Positions 1-12,377 are shown, counted from the first letter of the stretch. The stretch is 64,000 nucleotides of DNA from Aldrovandia affinis (GCA_029706075.1 JAINUG010000011.1:3656501-3720500); one strand, 5' to 3'. Program-made: numbers and translations. The notes: generated from the sequence alone by a model not told the origin.

Positions 1-544
1 ATGCCAGGAAAACGCTACCTTCCGGAATGGATAGTGCCTACTGTAAAGTTTGGTGGAGGAGGGAGGAGGAGGTCTGGGGCTGTTTCTCAGGGTTTGGGAT
101 AGGCCCCTTAGTTCCAGTGAAGGGTATTCTTAATGCTACAGGATACAAAGACATCTTAGCCAATTGGGCGCTTCCAAATTTGTGGCAACAGTTTGGGGAA
201 GGCCCTTTGCTGTTCCAGCATGACTGTGCCCCTGTGCACAAAGCAAGGTCCATAAAGACATGGTTAGACGAGTTTGGTGTGGAATTAGAATGCCGATTGC
301 GATGCAGGCCTTCTCGTCCAACATCAGTGCCTGGCCTCACAGATGCTCTTTTGGCTGAATGGGCACAAATTCCCACAGACACACTCCAAAATCTTGTGGA
401 AAGCCTTCCCAGAAGAGTGGCAGCTGTCATAGCCGCAAAGAGGGGTCCAACTCCATATTAATGCCCATGGTTTTAGAATGGGATGTCCAACAAGCTCATA
501 TAGGTGTGATGGTCAGGTGTCCACTGACTTTTGGCCATATAGTG
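1..544 (+). mobile_element. Tc1-like DNA transposon, 3' part, degenerate
   Basis: From the window start this encodes fragments of a Tc1-family transposase in more than one frame: KRYLPEWIVPTVKFGGGG, then WGCFSGFGIGPLVPVKG, PLLFQHDCAPVHKARSI and a C-terminal VESLPRRVAAVIAAKRGPT. A small deletion after the HD motif has removed the block with the last catalytic acidic residue. The terminal repeat ends cttttggccatatagtg at 544, followed by TA. The 5' end lies outside the window. Confidence 0.85.
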
Positions 545-548
545 TATT

Positions 549-640
549 TATATATGTGTGTGTGTGTATATACATATGTCGAGAGAGAGATATAACTATA
601 TAGATATAGATAGATAAAGATAGGCTGATAAATGGATATA
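549..640. repeat. Simple repeats (TG, GA, TA/GATA)
   Basis: A short mixed microsatellite next to the Tc1 end: (tg)n, then gagagaga, then tatagata-type units. Confidence 0.8.
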
Positions 641-794
641 TACATACAAAACAGTAGACACATATACACATATGCATAATAAACATTATAGCTATGTGCA
701 TGGCCTGTCCACCGCAGTCTCAACAAAGCAAATCACAAATCGAATTATACTGTGACATTCGAGGGGGTAGAACATGGCCTGAGTAATCCAATAA

Positions 795-796
<2 letters not shown>

Positions 797-854
<58 letters not shown>
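797..854. repeat. (CA)29 microsatellite
   Basis: An uninterrupted 58-bp CA dinucleotide run. The long frames through it are artefacts. The surrounding 855-1,684 shows nothing I recognise. Confidence 0.97.
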
Positions 855-856
<2 letters not shown>

Positions 857-1684
857 TTAGTGACAAACAGAAGTCTGATGGCCAAGTTACTAGACTATGT
901 AGACTACAATGTTCATCACAATTCATTTAACTTTGAATACCAATCGAGGCAGCAGTTGGTATTTGATTCGACTGGCCTGGATGACAAGTGCAGCTACAAT
1001 AGAAACAATAGTTAAAACCATTAAGGAGACATGGGGGCTTTTATTGTCATATTTACCAATTAAGCAGTACATAAATGCATTTTAAACCCACGGGGGAATG
1101 GCTAAAAGATCATTATTTAGAGACATTATTATTTAAATAAAAGTTTGACTGTTGTTGCCTTTAGAGGGGCTCGTGTCTCATTCAGGGGGGTTGAACCCCC
1201 CTGTAATTTGAACCCTGTACCAGATGCAACCAAAAGCATTTAGACTATGCAGTTTCCACAAGCCCTAGAGGAGGACTGGCTGGTGCATGCATGTATATCT
1301 GCCATCTAAAACACAGGGGGATGCTCCCTCGTTCCCAGATCAGTGGTCGGCAAACAAGCAATGGGTCTGGGTCAATGCTGGGCGGGGCATGGCCCTGCTG
1401 GCTGTAATGTTTGGAGCACTGGCAGGGTTGCCAGACACAGGGATTTTACCCCAAATGTAGGCAGGGAAGTCTTTATGTACAAACGCATGGGAGTCAATCA
1501 TAGATTCTATATTTTAAAAGAAGGTACGGGGAAAAGTCCAGAAAATGTATATTAACTGAAGATGGGGAATTTTGAGAAATGTTTTGGGGGAAATAAAATC
1601 CCAGGTATCTGGCAACACTGAACACTGGTATGTTTGCTCAGTATGAACCCCCTCTGAGACCAGGCAACCTGTTAAAAGCACAAT

Positions 1685-1806
1685 CCCTCTGTTATATGCA
1701 ATGACAGCCCCTCTGTTATATGCAATCACAGTCCCTCTGTTATATGCAATCACAGCTCCTCTGTTATATACAATCACACCCCCTCTGTTATATGCAATCA
1801 TGGTCC
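1685..1806. repeat. 24-bp minisatellite, about 5 copies
   Basis: The unit ccctctgttatatgcaatca plus 4 nt is repeated about five times with one or two changes per copy. There are no unique spacers, so it is not a CRISPR array. Confidence 0.92.
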
Positions 1807-1835
1807 CTAATATCCAGGGTTATGTTACTGAAATA

Positions 1836-2064
1836 CGGTGGTGCAGTGGAATCACAGCAAGAAGGTCTCAGGTTCGAATCCAGGCCCGGGGCCTTTCTGT
1901 GCGGAGTTTATACTCCGGTTTCTTCCCAATCCAAAGACATGCTCGTTAGGCTAATTGGAGAGTCTAAATTCTGTTATGAATGCAATCATGCATCTGGGAT
2001 AGGCTCCAGCCCCCGCGACCCTGACCAGGAATCCTTAGATAATGGATGGATGGATGGATGTTAC
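1836..2064 (+). mobile_element. Dispersed fish repeat (SINE-like) with ggatggatg tail
   Basis: Contains a B-box-like ggttcgaatcc, then the widespread teleost segments tccaaagacatgc, taggctaattggagagtcta and gggataggctccagccccc, ending in a GGAT-rich tail. 2,065-3,192 holds nothing recognisable apart from a short GA-rich patch at about 2,466-2,510. Confidence 0.75.
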
Positions 2065-3192
2065 TGAAATTGTAAGAATTCCATTAGAGGAAAACAGTTT
2101 GCCCACTCTGTTGGTCCGCGGTCATTTAGGATGAAGGGCTAGGAATGTGCTTAGGATAGCACTACTGAACTATGTGCAACTGTTCATTCTGATGTCTGAT
2201 ATATGAAAACACCTGTGTCCAAGGTGTTTTGCTTGCCTGCAATCTTAGATAAACTTTAGCAAACACAGCACAGGGAAATCTAAATGATCTGGAGCCTGTT
2301 GTCAAAACGTGTCACTATTGAGTTGTGCCACTCTACCCTATGGCTCCGGTAATGACGGTTCACAAAACACCCACAGCTCTCTTCCCTCAACTGGGTTGGG
2401 AGGTGAAAAGAGTTATAATTTCACCTGGGAAAATCCACCTTGATTAAAAACAATTAATGTTTTTAAATACATGAGAGAGATGGAAAGAGGGGGAAGAGAG
2501 AAAGAGAGACATGAGAGATCAAGGTCTAGTTGAACTCTCACATTTTCCCTGAGAGACGGTCAGCATGATGCCTTCCTCCCTGCAGTCTACCCAGTTTATC
2601 CTGTTCCATAAAAGATACTACGAATGTCGAATTCCTGAAGTCCAGTAACGTAAGAGCTTAATTTATTTATCCAGACAGAACTGCCGTGGAGATAACATAT
2701 CTTCTTTTGTTTGATATGCATCCCATATCAGGCCTGTGTTCCACCTGCACACACTGAGTTCTGTCAACATGCTGCTATAACGAGTGCCCAGCAACACTGC
2801 CGGCGAGCAGCAACAAAAGTAAATATTAACCAGTGACAATTCCATCTCAAAATGTACTATTTTTACTCATATTTATAAATGCAATAAAATAAACTTACAG
2901 GGAATAAGAGGAGGACAATCTGAATCCAGCTGAGAGCTACTGTACGTCTAACAACACAGCGATCTCTGGCGCACCCTTCGCCCTTTGACCCCTCAATACA
3001 GGAAGTGGTTTGTGTAGAAGCCGCTATCAATGATTTATTGTGAAGAGAACCTATCCTTTTTCTATGGCCGCTGATGTAAACAACTCGGGCAAAATGGTCC
3101 TTATTTCAATGCAGCTACACCTCGCTCGCAACGTTCAGATATTTATTGATACTACAGTATGACGGTGCTCGGTAATAATTTGGCTGGTGGTT

Positions 3193-3421
3193 CTCTGTGG
3201 CTCAGGTGGTAGAGCACAGCGTTGGCAATGCTTAGGTTGTGGGTTCTCTGTGGCTCAGGTGGTAGAGCACAGCGTTGGCAATGCTTAGGTTCTCTGTGGC
3301 TCAGGTTCACAGCGTTGGCAATGCCCATCCCCGGGGGGCCACAAAAATGTATGCATTCACTACTGTAAGTCGCTTTGGATAAAAGCGTCTGCTAAATGGC
3401 GTATATTAGTATTATTATTAT
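3193..3421 (+). mobile_element. tRNA-headed SINE with repeated head
   Basis: The head ttctctgtggctcaggtggt with agagcacagcgttggcaatg occurs two and a half times in tandem, then the common teleost tail gtcgctttggataaaagcgt and a tta-rich end. It lies about 35 nt past the donor of the second rusc2 coding exon, in opposite orientation. The same family appears on the minus strand at 37,682, 50,368 and 53,803. Confidence 0.85.
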
Positions 3422-3455
3422 TTGGCTGATTTGCTCAGGCTCGGACTGCTCCTAC

Positions 3456-3987
3456 CTTCGGCCATGGCGTGCATCTCGTGGGGGAGGGGGGGCACGTCGC
3501 AGCTGCCCTGGCTGTAGCAGCGTGTGAAAGGCAGCGGGGGCAGGCTGTGGCTGTGGCTGAGCTGGAGCAGTTCTGGGAACGGGGAGACCTCTAGCGACTG
3601 CAGTGAGGAGGCCTCCGCGCCGGCCCTCAGAGACGGGGCCCCCCCGGCGCCCCACGAGCCCGAGCTCCCGTTCCTCCGCTTGATGCGGGCCATCTCGGCG
3701 AAGGAGGTGACACGGGGCGGGGCCAGGGGCGGGGAGTGGGCGGTGCCCTCACTGAGACGGACGGGGCAGCTGAGCATGCGCTCCAGGGAAACCAGCTGGG
3801 CAGAGGGGGACTTGTCCAGGTTTCGGTCGTAGCTGCGGGAGCGGAGACGGCCCTTGTCTCCATCCCGGGGCCCGCCCAGGCTTCCCGTGGGAGGGGAGGT
3901 GTTCACGTACACCTGCCCCTCGATGATCTTTAGGGTGGGGTCGTTCCCGTCCTGCTCCTCCCTCTTCTCCTCCTCGTCTTCCTCCCT
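3456..3987 (-). CDS. rusc2: rusc2 second coding exon
   Basis: 532 nt. Begins [20 protein letters not shown], then [10 protein letters not shown], and ends HEMHAMAE plus one base before a GTAGGAG donor. The acceptor is CTCCCCTGCAG. The [30 protein letters not shown] order matches mammalian RUSC2. The next exon is not in the window. Confidence 0.95.
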
Positions 3988-5560
3988 CTGCAGGGGAGAA
4001 AGATGAGGACGTCACGTCTTCGGCGAATAGCAGTCGTACAATTTGCAGGTCCTTGCTTGGGCTCTGACTTCACCGTATTTAAGAGATATTTAGTGCACAA
4101 CCACCAAAAATACCTTCTAAGCAGTTACAATGCAAAGTCTGTCTAAAAATGGCTCATGAAGCACTTTAGCAATGATATAACATTAGCACAAAGTGCATAT
4201 GACTTATTTTCAATGGACTATTAAGTGTTAAGCAAGGGTTTTTTTAACCTGGGGCCCATAGATATACTGCGGGGGATCCCTGGCAGGGCTTAATATACAG
4301 TGAATATAAAAAGTTTTCTCCATTGTATATTGTTACAACATGGAATTTCTACTGATCAAAATATTAAATAATGTCAAACTGAAGACTTTGCTAAGACACA
4401 CCTAAATAAACTCTGGTGCAATCAATTGTCATCAGAGGTCACATCATTATTTGATTGGAGTCTACCTGTGTACAATTAAGGTGTTTCAAATTAAATACAC
4501 CTGTCTGTGAGAGGTCACACAGTTGGTTAGTGCATTCCAAACAAGAGCTTCATCGTGAAAATATTCAAAGCAAATCCAAGAAAAGTTTCTCCACAAGCAC
4601 TAATCAGGGGAAGGATCAAAGACTTTGAATATCCCCCAGAGCACAGTTAAGTCCTTCATAAAGAAATGGAGAGAATATGGCACAACTGTGAATTTGCCTA
4701 GAAAAGACTATGCAACTTTTGCATTGCATCATCCCTATGACAGAGATGGGAGAAACTGTCCATGGGACAACAATAGCCTTGACGCTTCACAAATCTGTGC
4801 CTTATGGGTAGCAAAAAGAAAACCATTGTTGAAAACTCATATGAAATCTCACCTAGAGTTTTCCAGAAGGCATGTGGGAGACTCTCAAACCAAGTGGAGG
4901 AAGATTCTATGGTCTGATGAGACCAAGATTTAACTTTTTGGCCTCAATGTTGGGCGCTATGTTTGGGGCAAGTCTAACACTGTGCATCATCCCCAGAACA
5001 CTAGCCCTACTGTGAAACATGGTGGTGGGAGCCTAATGCCATGGGGATGCTTCTCTGCTTCAGGGACTGACTGGAAAACTTGTCAAAATCAAGGGCAAAA
5101 TGGATAGAGCAAGATATAGATAAATCTTGGAGGAAAATGTGACATTATAATATTTGACATTATAGAGTATGTAGTGTTGATCAGTGGCAAGAAATCCCAA
5201 TTAAATCAATTTTATTCCATGCCAAAGTGGGTGAATACTTTGTATGCCCATTTTCAAATTAACAATGTTGAACAACATTAAAATGTCCAAAATAACAATA
5301 AAAAAATATTATATAATTGGGGGTGTGCTTGGTGTTCCCCTTTTCCCAGGGTCCCTGGGCCAGAAAAGGTTGAAGATCACCATGTTAAGCTGACTATTTC
5401 AATGTGTTCAAGTTGATGTATCACATCTGTCCTAGTGAACACCCCTTTCCCCTACACACACACACACACACCTGGGACAGCTCCTCCACACACACACACA
5501 CACACCTGGGACAGCTGCTCCACACACACACACACACACACCTGCGACAGCTCCTCCACA

Positions 5561-5591
<31 letters not shown>

Positions 5592-7096
5592 CAGACATAC
5601 ACACACACCTGAGACAACTCCTCCAGACACACACACACACACACCTGAGACAGCTCCTCCTCATCCTGTCTGAAGAGGAAGTACTCAGTGGGTTCAGAGC
5701 TGGCCCTTTGGGGCTCCTCGGGGAAGCTCATGATGGAGGACCCAATCGGGCTGGGTGACGACTGGGATGAGAGGTCGCAGGTCACCAGCTTGTAGTAGTT
5801 CTGCGTGGCCACCACCAGCCGGGCCTGGCTCTGGAGGCAGGCCGTCAGGTCCGACAGGCCCTCGCATGGAACGTGGTATGAGTTGCAGTTAGCGTCCAGG
5901 GCCTGTGGGGACCGGCAGCCGCAGGAGGCAGGATTAGCCGTACGGGGCTCAGTGGGGGAGGTGTGCAGGTCCAGGTAGAAGGCGCCCCCTGGCTCGTTGG
6001 AGGAGGAAGTGCAGGACTGCTCAGCCGAGCCGTTGAGGTTGGGCGCCTTGGTGGGAACAGCGTTGTTCATCTTGTTGTAGATGGCGCTGAAATTAACCAG
6101 CACACCATCTGAGCTGTTGCAGGATGAGTCACTGCCATAGCCCGGCTGGAGGCCCTCAGAAAAGGGCTCTGTTAGGCTGCAGCAGCAGCGGCGAGAGTTG
6201 GGCGGGGCCATGTCTGAGCTGGAGCAGCAGCTGCAGGCCTGGCTGCGCCGGCCACTCCTCATGTGCTGGTCCTCATCCTCCTCTTCCTCCTCCTCATCCT
6301 CGTCGCCCCACTCCTGCTCCCCGCAGTCCATGGAAAGGGTGGAGCCACTGCTGCCGTGGTGACGCTGGCCCTCCAGACCGGGCAGGCCCAGGCTGTCCAC
6401 TTGGGTCCTAGAGCCCCCGGTTTGGACCCTTTCCTGGCCGTCCATTGTCCCCATGCGTACACTGGCTGCCCCCCAGGCCCGGCCTAGGTCCCCATGCAGG
6501 AGGAAGGGCTCAGGGGCATACCCTAAGTCACGCAGGCGGAAGGGGGAGGTCCTTTGGGCAAGGCCGGCTTTGGCATTGGAGTTGCCACGGAGATGGAAGG
6601 AGGAGTCCTCCAAGTACCCGTTCAGGTCGTGCCCTTCCTCATCCTCCTCTTCCTCCTCCTCATCCTCACGGTTCAGGAGAAAGGGGTTTTGGCGGAGCAG
6701 GTTACCCCTGGCCTGGGACTTGGGGCACGGGGAGGTCGGAGGGGGTGGCGGCTCCTCAGAGGCATTGGATGTGAAGGAGGAGGAGTCGTCGCTGGCCACG
6801 CTTCCTCGAGCACGCCCAGCCCGGCACCCAGCCCCACCCCCGAGCCCCGCCCCACTGGAGCTGCTGCTGCTGCTGCTGGATGTCTGGATCAGGCTGCTGT
6901 ACACCAGCGCCTCCCGTTGGAGGACGTCCTGTTCTGGCAGGGAGGCGGTGCGGGTCAGGCTCAGGCTGTCCGTGGGGCGGAAGGAGGCAGGGCGCTTGAC
7001 GGACCCGCAGTACTGATGTCCCGAGACCTGGCAGTGCACCAGGGGGATGTGATGCACGATGAGGGTCTCCCCCGACAGTTTAGGGGGGCTGTCCAT
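3456..7096 (-). CDS. rusc2: RUN and SH3 domain-containing protein 2 (iporin), N-terminal two coding exons; rest outside window
   Basis: Coding exons on the minus strand are 7096-5645 (484 codons) and 3987-3456 (177 codons plus 1 nt), with GT-AG ends and a phase-0 junction. Identity is clear: the N-terminus [20 protein letters not shown] matches the RUSC2 start, and the blocks [72 protein letters not shown] and RVTSFAEMA follow in RUSC2 order. RUSC1 lacks this N-terminus. Known role: a cytosolic adaptor linking Rab1 and AP-1/ATG9A carriers to kinesin-1. The RUN and SH3 domains are downstream, beyond the left edge. The fish copy adds poly-serine and two acidic runs. The gene lies downstream of atp8b5 in the same orientation, as in mammals. 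Confidence 0.95.
4290..5290 (+). mobile_element. Tc1-like DNA transposon, internally deleted
   Basis: Lies in the rusc2 intron. Transposase remnants include [20 protein letters not shown] (helix-turn-helix), [15 protein letters not shown] (first catalytic Asp region) and [19 protein letters not shown], with stops and a deletion of the second half. The right side reads aatcccaattaaatcaattt...gggtgaatacttt, as in a common teleost Tc1 family. Boundaries are approximate. Confidence 0.8.
5453..5644 (-). repeat. Tandem array of rusc2 exon-end/splice-donor copies linked by (TG)n
   Basis: On the minus strand, beyond the authentic donor at 5,643-5,644, the exon end (GGAGCTGTCTCAG then GTGTGTG) recurs four more times. 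Exon-like ends lie at 5,609, 5,542, 5,506 and 5,472, each followed by GT and a (TG)n run. Unit spacing is 36, 67, 36 and 34 bp. Only the first extra donor would keep the reading frame (+36 nt, 12 codons); the others add 103, 139 and 173 nt. Confidence 0.9.
5645..7096 (-). CDS. rusc2: rusc2 first coding exon
   Basis: 1,452 nt, ending QDEEELSQ before a GTGTGTG donor. The start is the ATG of MDSPPKL; a second ATG stands directly upstream at 7,097-7,099 and could be used instead. A ten-residue poly-Ser run lies near residue 75, followed by acidic runs (roughly residues 145-160 and 255-270) encoded by cct/cat repeats on the plus strand. Its donor is the right-hand member of a five-copy donor-like array. 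Confidence 0.95.
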
Positions 7097-7248
7097 CATT
7101 AACGTGCAGTGGTTGGGAGAGGGCACAGGGACAGAGAGAGGTTTAGTTCAGACGTCTGACACCAGGGCCCAGGTTGCCAGGCCCTGGGAACGATGCAACG
7201 TGGGGGATGGGGATGGAACAGGTATCCTCATGGCCGGAGGGAAACATC
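7097..7248 (-). other. Possible rusc2 5' UTR segment with upstream ORF
   Basis: On the minus strand a good acceptor-like stretch (TTCCACTTTCAG) ends at 7,249, 152 nt upstream of the MDSPPKL ATG. If used, the exon would open with an out-of-frame ATG giving a short upstream ORF that ends before the main start. This is inferred from sequence only; the true 5' exon boundary is unknown. Confidence 0.25.
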
Positions 7249-8009
7249 TGAAAGTGGAAGAGAAAACAGACGGGTTACCTAGAGACAGTTTACCTGCAAC
7301 ACGTGCACCTTTCATAAAGCCACAGGGTACTATGTGCCTATACAGTGCCTTACTGTTCTCTCTCAACAGCTGATTCTTAACTTTTTTGGGAAGCGCAAGA
7401 CATATGTGTAACTATAGGGTAGTTATTTTTGTTATGCAATCACACAGGAATGCATCTCAGTGCATATTGTACACTTCACTCGAAGACCAAGACTACAGGG
7501 TGAATCTCAAACTTCCGGTCTACATTCCCACGACAGTAAGTAGAGCGCTTATAATGTCTGTCCCTGTCTGTCGTAACCTGTCACAGTAGGCTCCCTACTG
7601 ATTGTAGAGGATAAGGGCACGGCTGTGCTGTGCACCAACGCACTCACAGAGCAGGGTGAGAATGGACCCAGTGCTGAATTAAAGCCATCCAAAACCACCG
7701 TCACTAAAACAGCACGTTCACGCCACAGCACGTGCGCTAAACGTATCCTCCCACAGGGAGCGAGACGCACAGGGCTTTCCTCTGTGTCCTGAAACAACTG
7801 CAGCCACAAGGAGTCACTGGAAATAGGGACCACGTTTGTTCTCTCGACTCTGCAGCTATGCTTTTGCATTGATTTCCATCTCTCCAAGCACAATAAGCAC
7901 CACTTTTTGAGGAACGCCACATTTGTCTCCATGGAAACCATTGCACACAAGCGGCTGTTGAATATCTGGGTCGGGAGCTTGTTTGCCTCCTGCCGGGCGG
8001 ACAGAAAAA

Positions 8010-8120
8010 GCGTGAAGTCCATCGCTAAACTGGTGTGAAGTCAATCGCTAACCTGGCGTGAAGTTAGCCCTTAATCTGGCATGAAGTCAACCACTAATCT
8101 GGCATGAAGTCAGCGCCCTA
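8010..8120. repeat. 23-bp minisatellite, about 5 copies
   Basis: Degenerate tandem units of the form gcgtgaagtcaatcgctaacct, with gtgtgaag and gcatgaag variants. Confidence 0.85.
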
Positions 8121-10712
8121 ACCCCTATCCTGGCAAGTCAGTGACAGTGTTCACATGGCTGGGGGGGGGGAGGGGGCAATCTCCTTAAATAAGCATCCCA
8201 TGGGGAAGGAATTAAGAAGAATGCTCCCAATCTCCTTCATCCAGTCTTTCTATCTCTCCTCCTCTCTCTCACTTATCTCCCACTTTAGCTATCTGTCTAT
8301 CTCCCTCTCTCTCTCACACACAAACACACACACTGAACTTAAAAAACATTTTATATCAGTATACAGTCATGGATTGCAGTGCAATGAATCCCCAACCCTC
8401 CATTGTCCTACAAAGTTAAAAAATGATACATGCATTTAATCTTTTCAGAAAATAGTCAACAGCATTGTGCTGAATCTAATAAAAGCATTGCTTGTACATA
8501 TTAATAATTAGCAGTACAGCTAATTAAAAGCAGTACAGAGTAGCCAGTACATGCAGGGAATCTAAAATAAGGCTAAAAGAAATCAAAACACTGGACCGTA
8601 TCTCCCTGTTTTCCAGATTGGAGAGTTCTCACAAATGTCTTGTGAATGGGAAAGTTCCAGGAATCACAGACCTGTAACCAGGCAACCACACTGAGCTCCA
8701 TTATATAATGGGTACCCCCTTTATCCCATATGCTTGGTGACGCACACAGAGTTTCACACGTTCTGCATACTGTCTACCCTGCATACTTTCTACCCACACC
8801 CTTATCCTGGAATCGCAAGCCAGGCTTTTTTGATATCCGTGCAGATATAACACCAGGCCGTAAAAGCACTGTGTATGCCCACCCATATCAACTGTCAACA
8901 ATTTAATATGCCAAATCATGATCGAGTAAACATGGAGGAGCTTTCAGGAAGTGAGACACAGAAGGGGGTGCTTACTGACTGCTCTAATAGCCAGCCAATG
9001 AAAAGCACTTCAGAATCCCACTCCTAATCCCAACTGTAAATTGAGTGTGCGGAATATCCTGGATCATTGCCAGTGATGACGGTGGTCAGCCTGAAAAAAA
9101 GATGAAAAGGCATAATGTTTCATGATGATTGAATGCTAGTAAACCATGCTAGTGCTAACCAACTAAAATGTTATCAACAAAATTGAATTGTGTATCGTTT
9201 AAGTGAGTTTTACAAAGGCTAAATATGAATCGTGGCCATAGCTGGGTAACCACAAGCCTTCCATTCTTTATTCTATTTGTTATCCTATTCTATTTGTTCA
9301 ATTTCTTTTAACCTCAAACTATCACTTTTGCCATTCTTCCTTTGCGGTCATTTCATCGTTTCTAGAGACTTTAGCTAGTTAGCATGCACATGACGGACAG
9401 TGACAGTGACTACACTTGTACTGCTGTCAACCTGATTGGTCTATTATTAAGTGTGGCGATTGACAACAGATGAAAACCAATGAGGCTTATCGTGGGTCAT
9501 CAAGACCAACCCCCCCCCCAAAAAAACTAAAAAGCATCAGATCTACACGAATCTCATGGCTGATGCTTTCTGATCCGGGAAAAGTGGAAATCTACGTATC
9601 CGTGGAACTCTTTCATCGCTGCAGTGCTGAGGTGATGGTGAGCAAGATAAATCAATTATTTTTAAGTGTTTAAATATGTATGACCAGTGACCTGGGATCA
9701 GCTCAAACAAACAAATCTCAATGTTGGCAGACCGAAGCAGCACTGCTGCAACTACAGTGCCCTCCCAACTCCCCCCAGTCTCAGCAGATTGGAGCTTTGT
9801 GGGTTTTAATTCTGGGGCCACACCCTCACCTCAAAGGGATTTTCAACCAGTCCAGTCAGAGTTAACAAAAGCACAGGCCATCCTCACATCCTGTCCCAGG
9901 ACAGGATTCCACAACCAGATATCTAGTTAGCCCATCCCATAAAGGAAAAGAAACTACAAACTTAAACGTCTAGTAAGAGTTCACCTGAGGCCTAGACATC
10001 CAGCCAAGATATGATCTCACTTTCACCCAGAATAACCCTTCCCAATGTTTGCATCGTCATGTAACAGCAATTGCTAAAGTTCATTCACAAATATTACTAT
10101 CACCGCTGAGTTATAATGAACCTGCCCTTCAAAATATTTCCCATTGTAATTATTTTTCAAATATTCATCACACATGACAGCCATGCATCAGGCCTGGACC
10201 TATTAATACTGAATTTGTGGCAGAACTATGTGTATGTGATGGATGGATATTCTAAATTGAAAATATTCATGTGGTGGATACTGCATCTGAACTCTATAAC
10301 CAGCTGCCTGTAATGTGTTGTCTGCACTGTACATTAATGAGTAAATAGGAAAGACAGAAAGAAAGCCTTAGGCATCTCGCCCTCTACCCCATTAACTCCA
10401 ACAGACAATGGCAGACTTACTTTCCAGAGCGTAAAATTCAAGAGCAATTCCAGCGCATGAATCATTAGAGTGCTCTTCCATTACATCAAAGTCCTATCCT
10501 CAAAACCTTGACTTGCCTTTGCTATGCTAACAAGAAAGAGTAGCAGGAGACTGATGAGCGACCATACTGTACAATGAGCAGGGAATTAAGTCACGCTCAG
10601 CTGTGTTCCCATATGGGACTGAATTAATGAATTATGTGGAACATGGAGAAAGGTCCATCAGAAGCATTAACTTTAGCCTGTGACAAACACTTCTGGATAT
10701 CACCAAACTCCA

Positions 10713-10776
10713 CACACACACCCACACACACACATGCACAAGTGCACACATACACACAAACACACACACACACACA
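10713..10776. repeat. CA-rich microsatellite
   Basis: An interrupted (CA)n block with tgcaca and tacaca variants. Confidence 0.85.
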
Positions 10777-11187
10777 TAATGAAATTATATCAAGTTAATG
10801 CATAAAGGAATCTTGTGAACTTTGATTCTTATTAATGGGATAATGGGCTTCACTGCAATATATATGAGTGCATATAATGCCAGGGCTTTGGCATCATAGG
10901 CTGCACATGTATATAGCAAAGGGCAGCGCTATAATTCCAGAACATTCCCCTGCCCTGTGGAAGGGTCAGTCGGGACCGCTTGAGGTCCGACGAAGTGAAA
11001 TGGAAAAGTCCACAAAGGAATGTGCTGAGAGCAGAACAACAGAGACTAAACACCGTGGACACAAACTATTTTACAGATTCCTGGCACAGAAGCATATCAG
11101 CAGTTCTGTTTAGCACCAACCTACGAGACAAAACAAACCTGCAACAGAATACACACCGCATACACACCACATTGACAAACATTCAAA

Positions 11188-11268
11188 CACACACACCACA
11201 CACCAACACGCACACACACACACATGCAAAACACACCACACTACACACACACACACACACACACACAA
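11188..11268. repeat. CA-rich microsatellite
   Basis: An interrupted (CA)n block. The frames through it encode only His/Thr repeats. Confidence 0.85.
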
Positions 11269-12339
11269 ATAATATTTGAGCAAACAACACCTACTGATTT
11301 GGTTACGCGTTGCATTTCAGTACGATCCTCTCACAATGGGCTAGTTTAAGAGGGACTGAATTCCCTGTGTGTTACTGGGCCTGTCTCCTGATCCCACAGC
11401 CAGATACATGACCCACACAGCTTGACCTCCTGATTAGCCCAGTACCACTGGTGATGCGGGCAAGAGACCCGTCCTGCAAATCCCAAAATGATGAGGAATG
11501 AGCTTGCAAGCTGAACCGGCCAGTCTAAGCAACACTGAACACAGAACCAGGGTTAAACCGTGTTCTAAACCAGAGCACTCTTTGAACCTGGAGCCTCACA
11601 TATTGCAGACACACAGAGACACTTCAGCATAATGCTCAGCCAAAGGTCTGGGGGGAAACAGCGCTCATTAAAGGTACAGTGCTGTGTTCTCATCAACAGG
11701 AAGTGGTGGGGTGTCCAGCCGGACTGCAGGGAGCAGTGGGGACGTTTGGCCATTTTGTTCAGGGCTGGCTCCAGGTGGAAGGGGAAGCTGGGAGGAGTTA
11801 TGTAAGAGCCAAGAGACACAGACACAGTCTATGTCAGTCTGCTCAGATATTCACTGAGACACGGAGCATGGGAGAACACACCGGCACACACACGCACGCA
11901 CGCACACACACACTCATGAACATACAAGCTCAGTCCAAAGGGAGACTATACTCCAGCCTACATGGCTCAGACCATCAAGATAATTAACTCACTCACTCAC
12001 TCACATATTCTCTCACTCATTTGCCCACCCACACACTCACCCATCTGATGAAATAACAGGTATTTCTAAACATGTATATCACATATGCACCAGAGTACCC
12101 TTCCATCTAAACAAAGGCTAAATAATGAAAGGGAGACTCTACAATGCAATGGCGCTGCTGAGGGAAATGCAGCCGGGCAGTGTAATGACTGCACTGAGGG
12201 AGGCCGACACTTTCACAGCTACTTATCAACCGCCCTGATCAGCACAATGCTCCTGTGTCCTGTTACATTAAAGCCACAGAGAGGAAGCTATACTGCATGC
12301 AGGCTGAGTGATACAGTGACACAGTAGAGAGAGGAAAAT

Positions 12340-12370
<31 letters not shown>

Positions 12371-12377
12371 TGCACAC

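Larger units (their letters stand above)
7249..12377. other. Intergenic, no gene seen
   Basis: No frame here has recognisable homology or splice logic. The longest minus-strand frame (about 7,549-8,022) matches nothing I know. Contents are a 23-bp minisatellite near 8,010, CT/CA-rich stretches near 8,260-8,335, and CA tracts near 10,713, 11,190, 11,885 and 12,344. Confidence 0.6.

Noticed and set aside
1685-1806. Regular repeat that might suggest a CRISPR array
   Set aside because: Eukaryotic context and contiguous 24-bp units with no spacers; it is a minisatellite.
5421-5673. Open frames through the CA/TG array beside rusc2
   Set aside because: They consist of Cys/Val or His/Thr repeats from the microsatellite; the real exon ends at 5,645.
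6453-7102. Plus-strand frames of about 180 codons opposite rusc2
   Set aside because: Shadows of the GC-rich, serine- and glutamate-coding exon; they contain no family motifs.
7549-8022. 157-codon minus-strand frame
   Set aside because: No recognisable domain, no splice context, and its start runs into the 23-bp minisatellite; probably chance.
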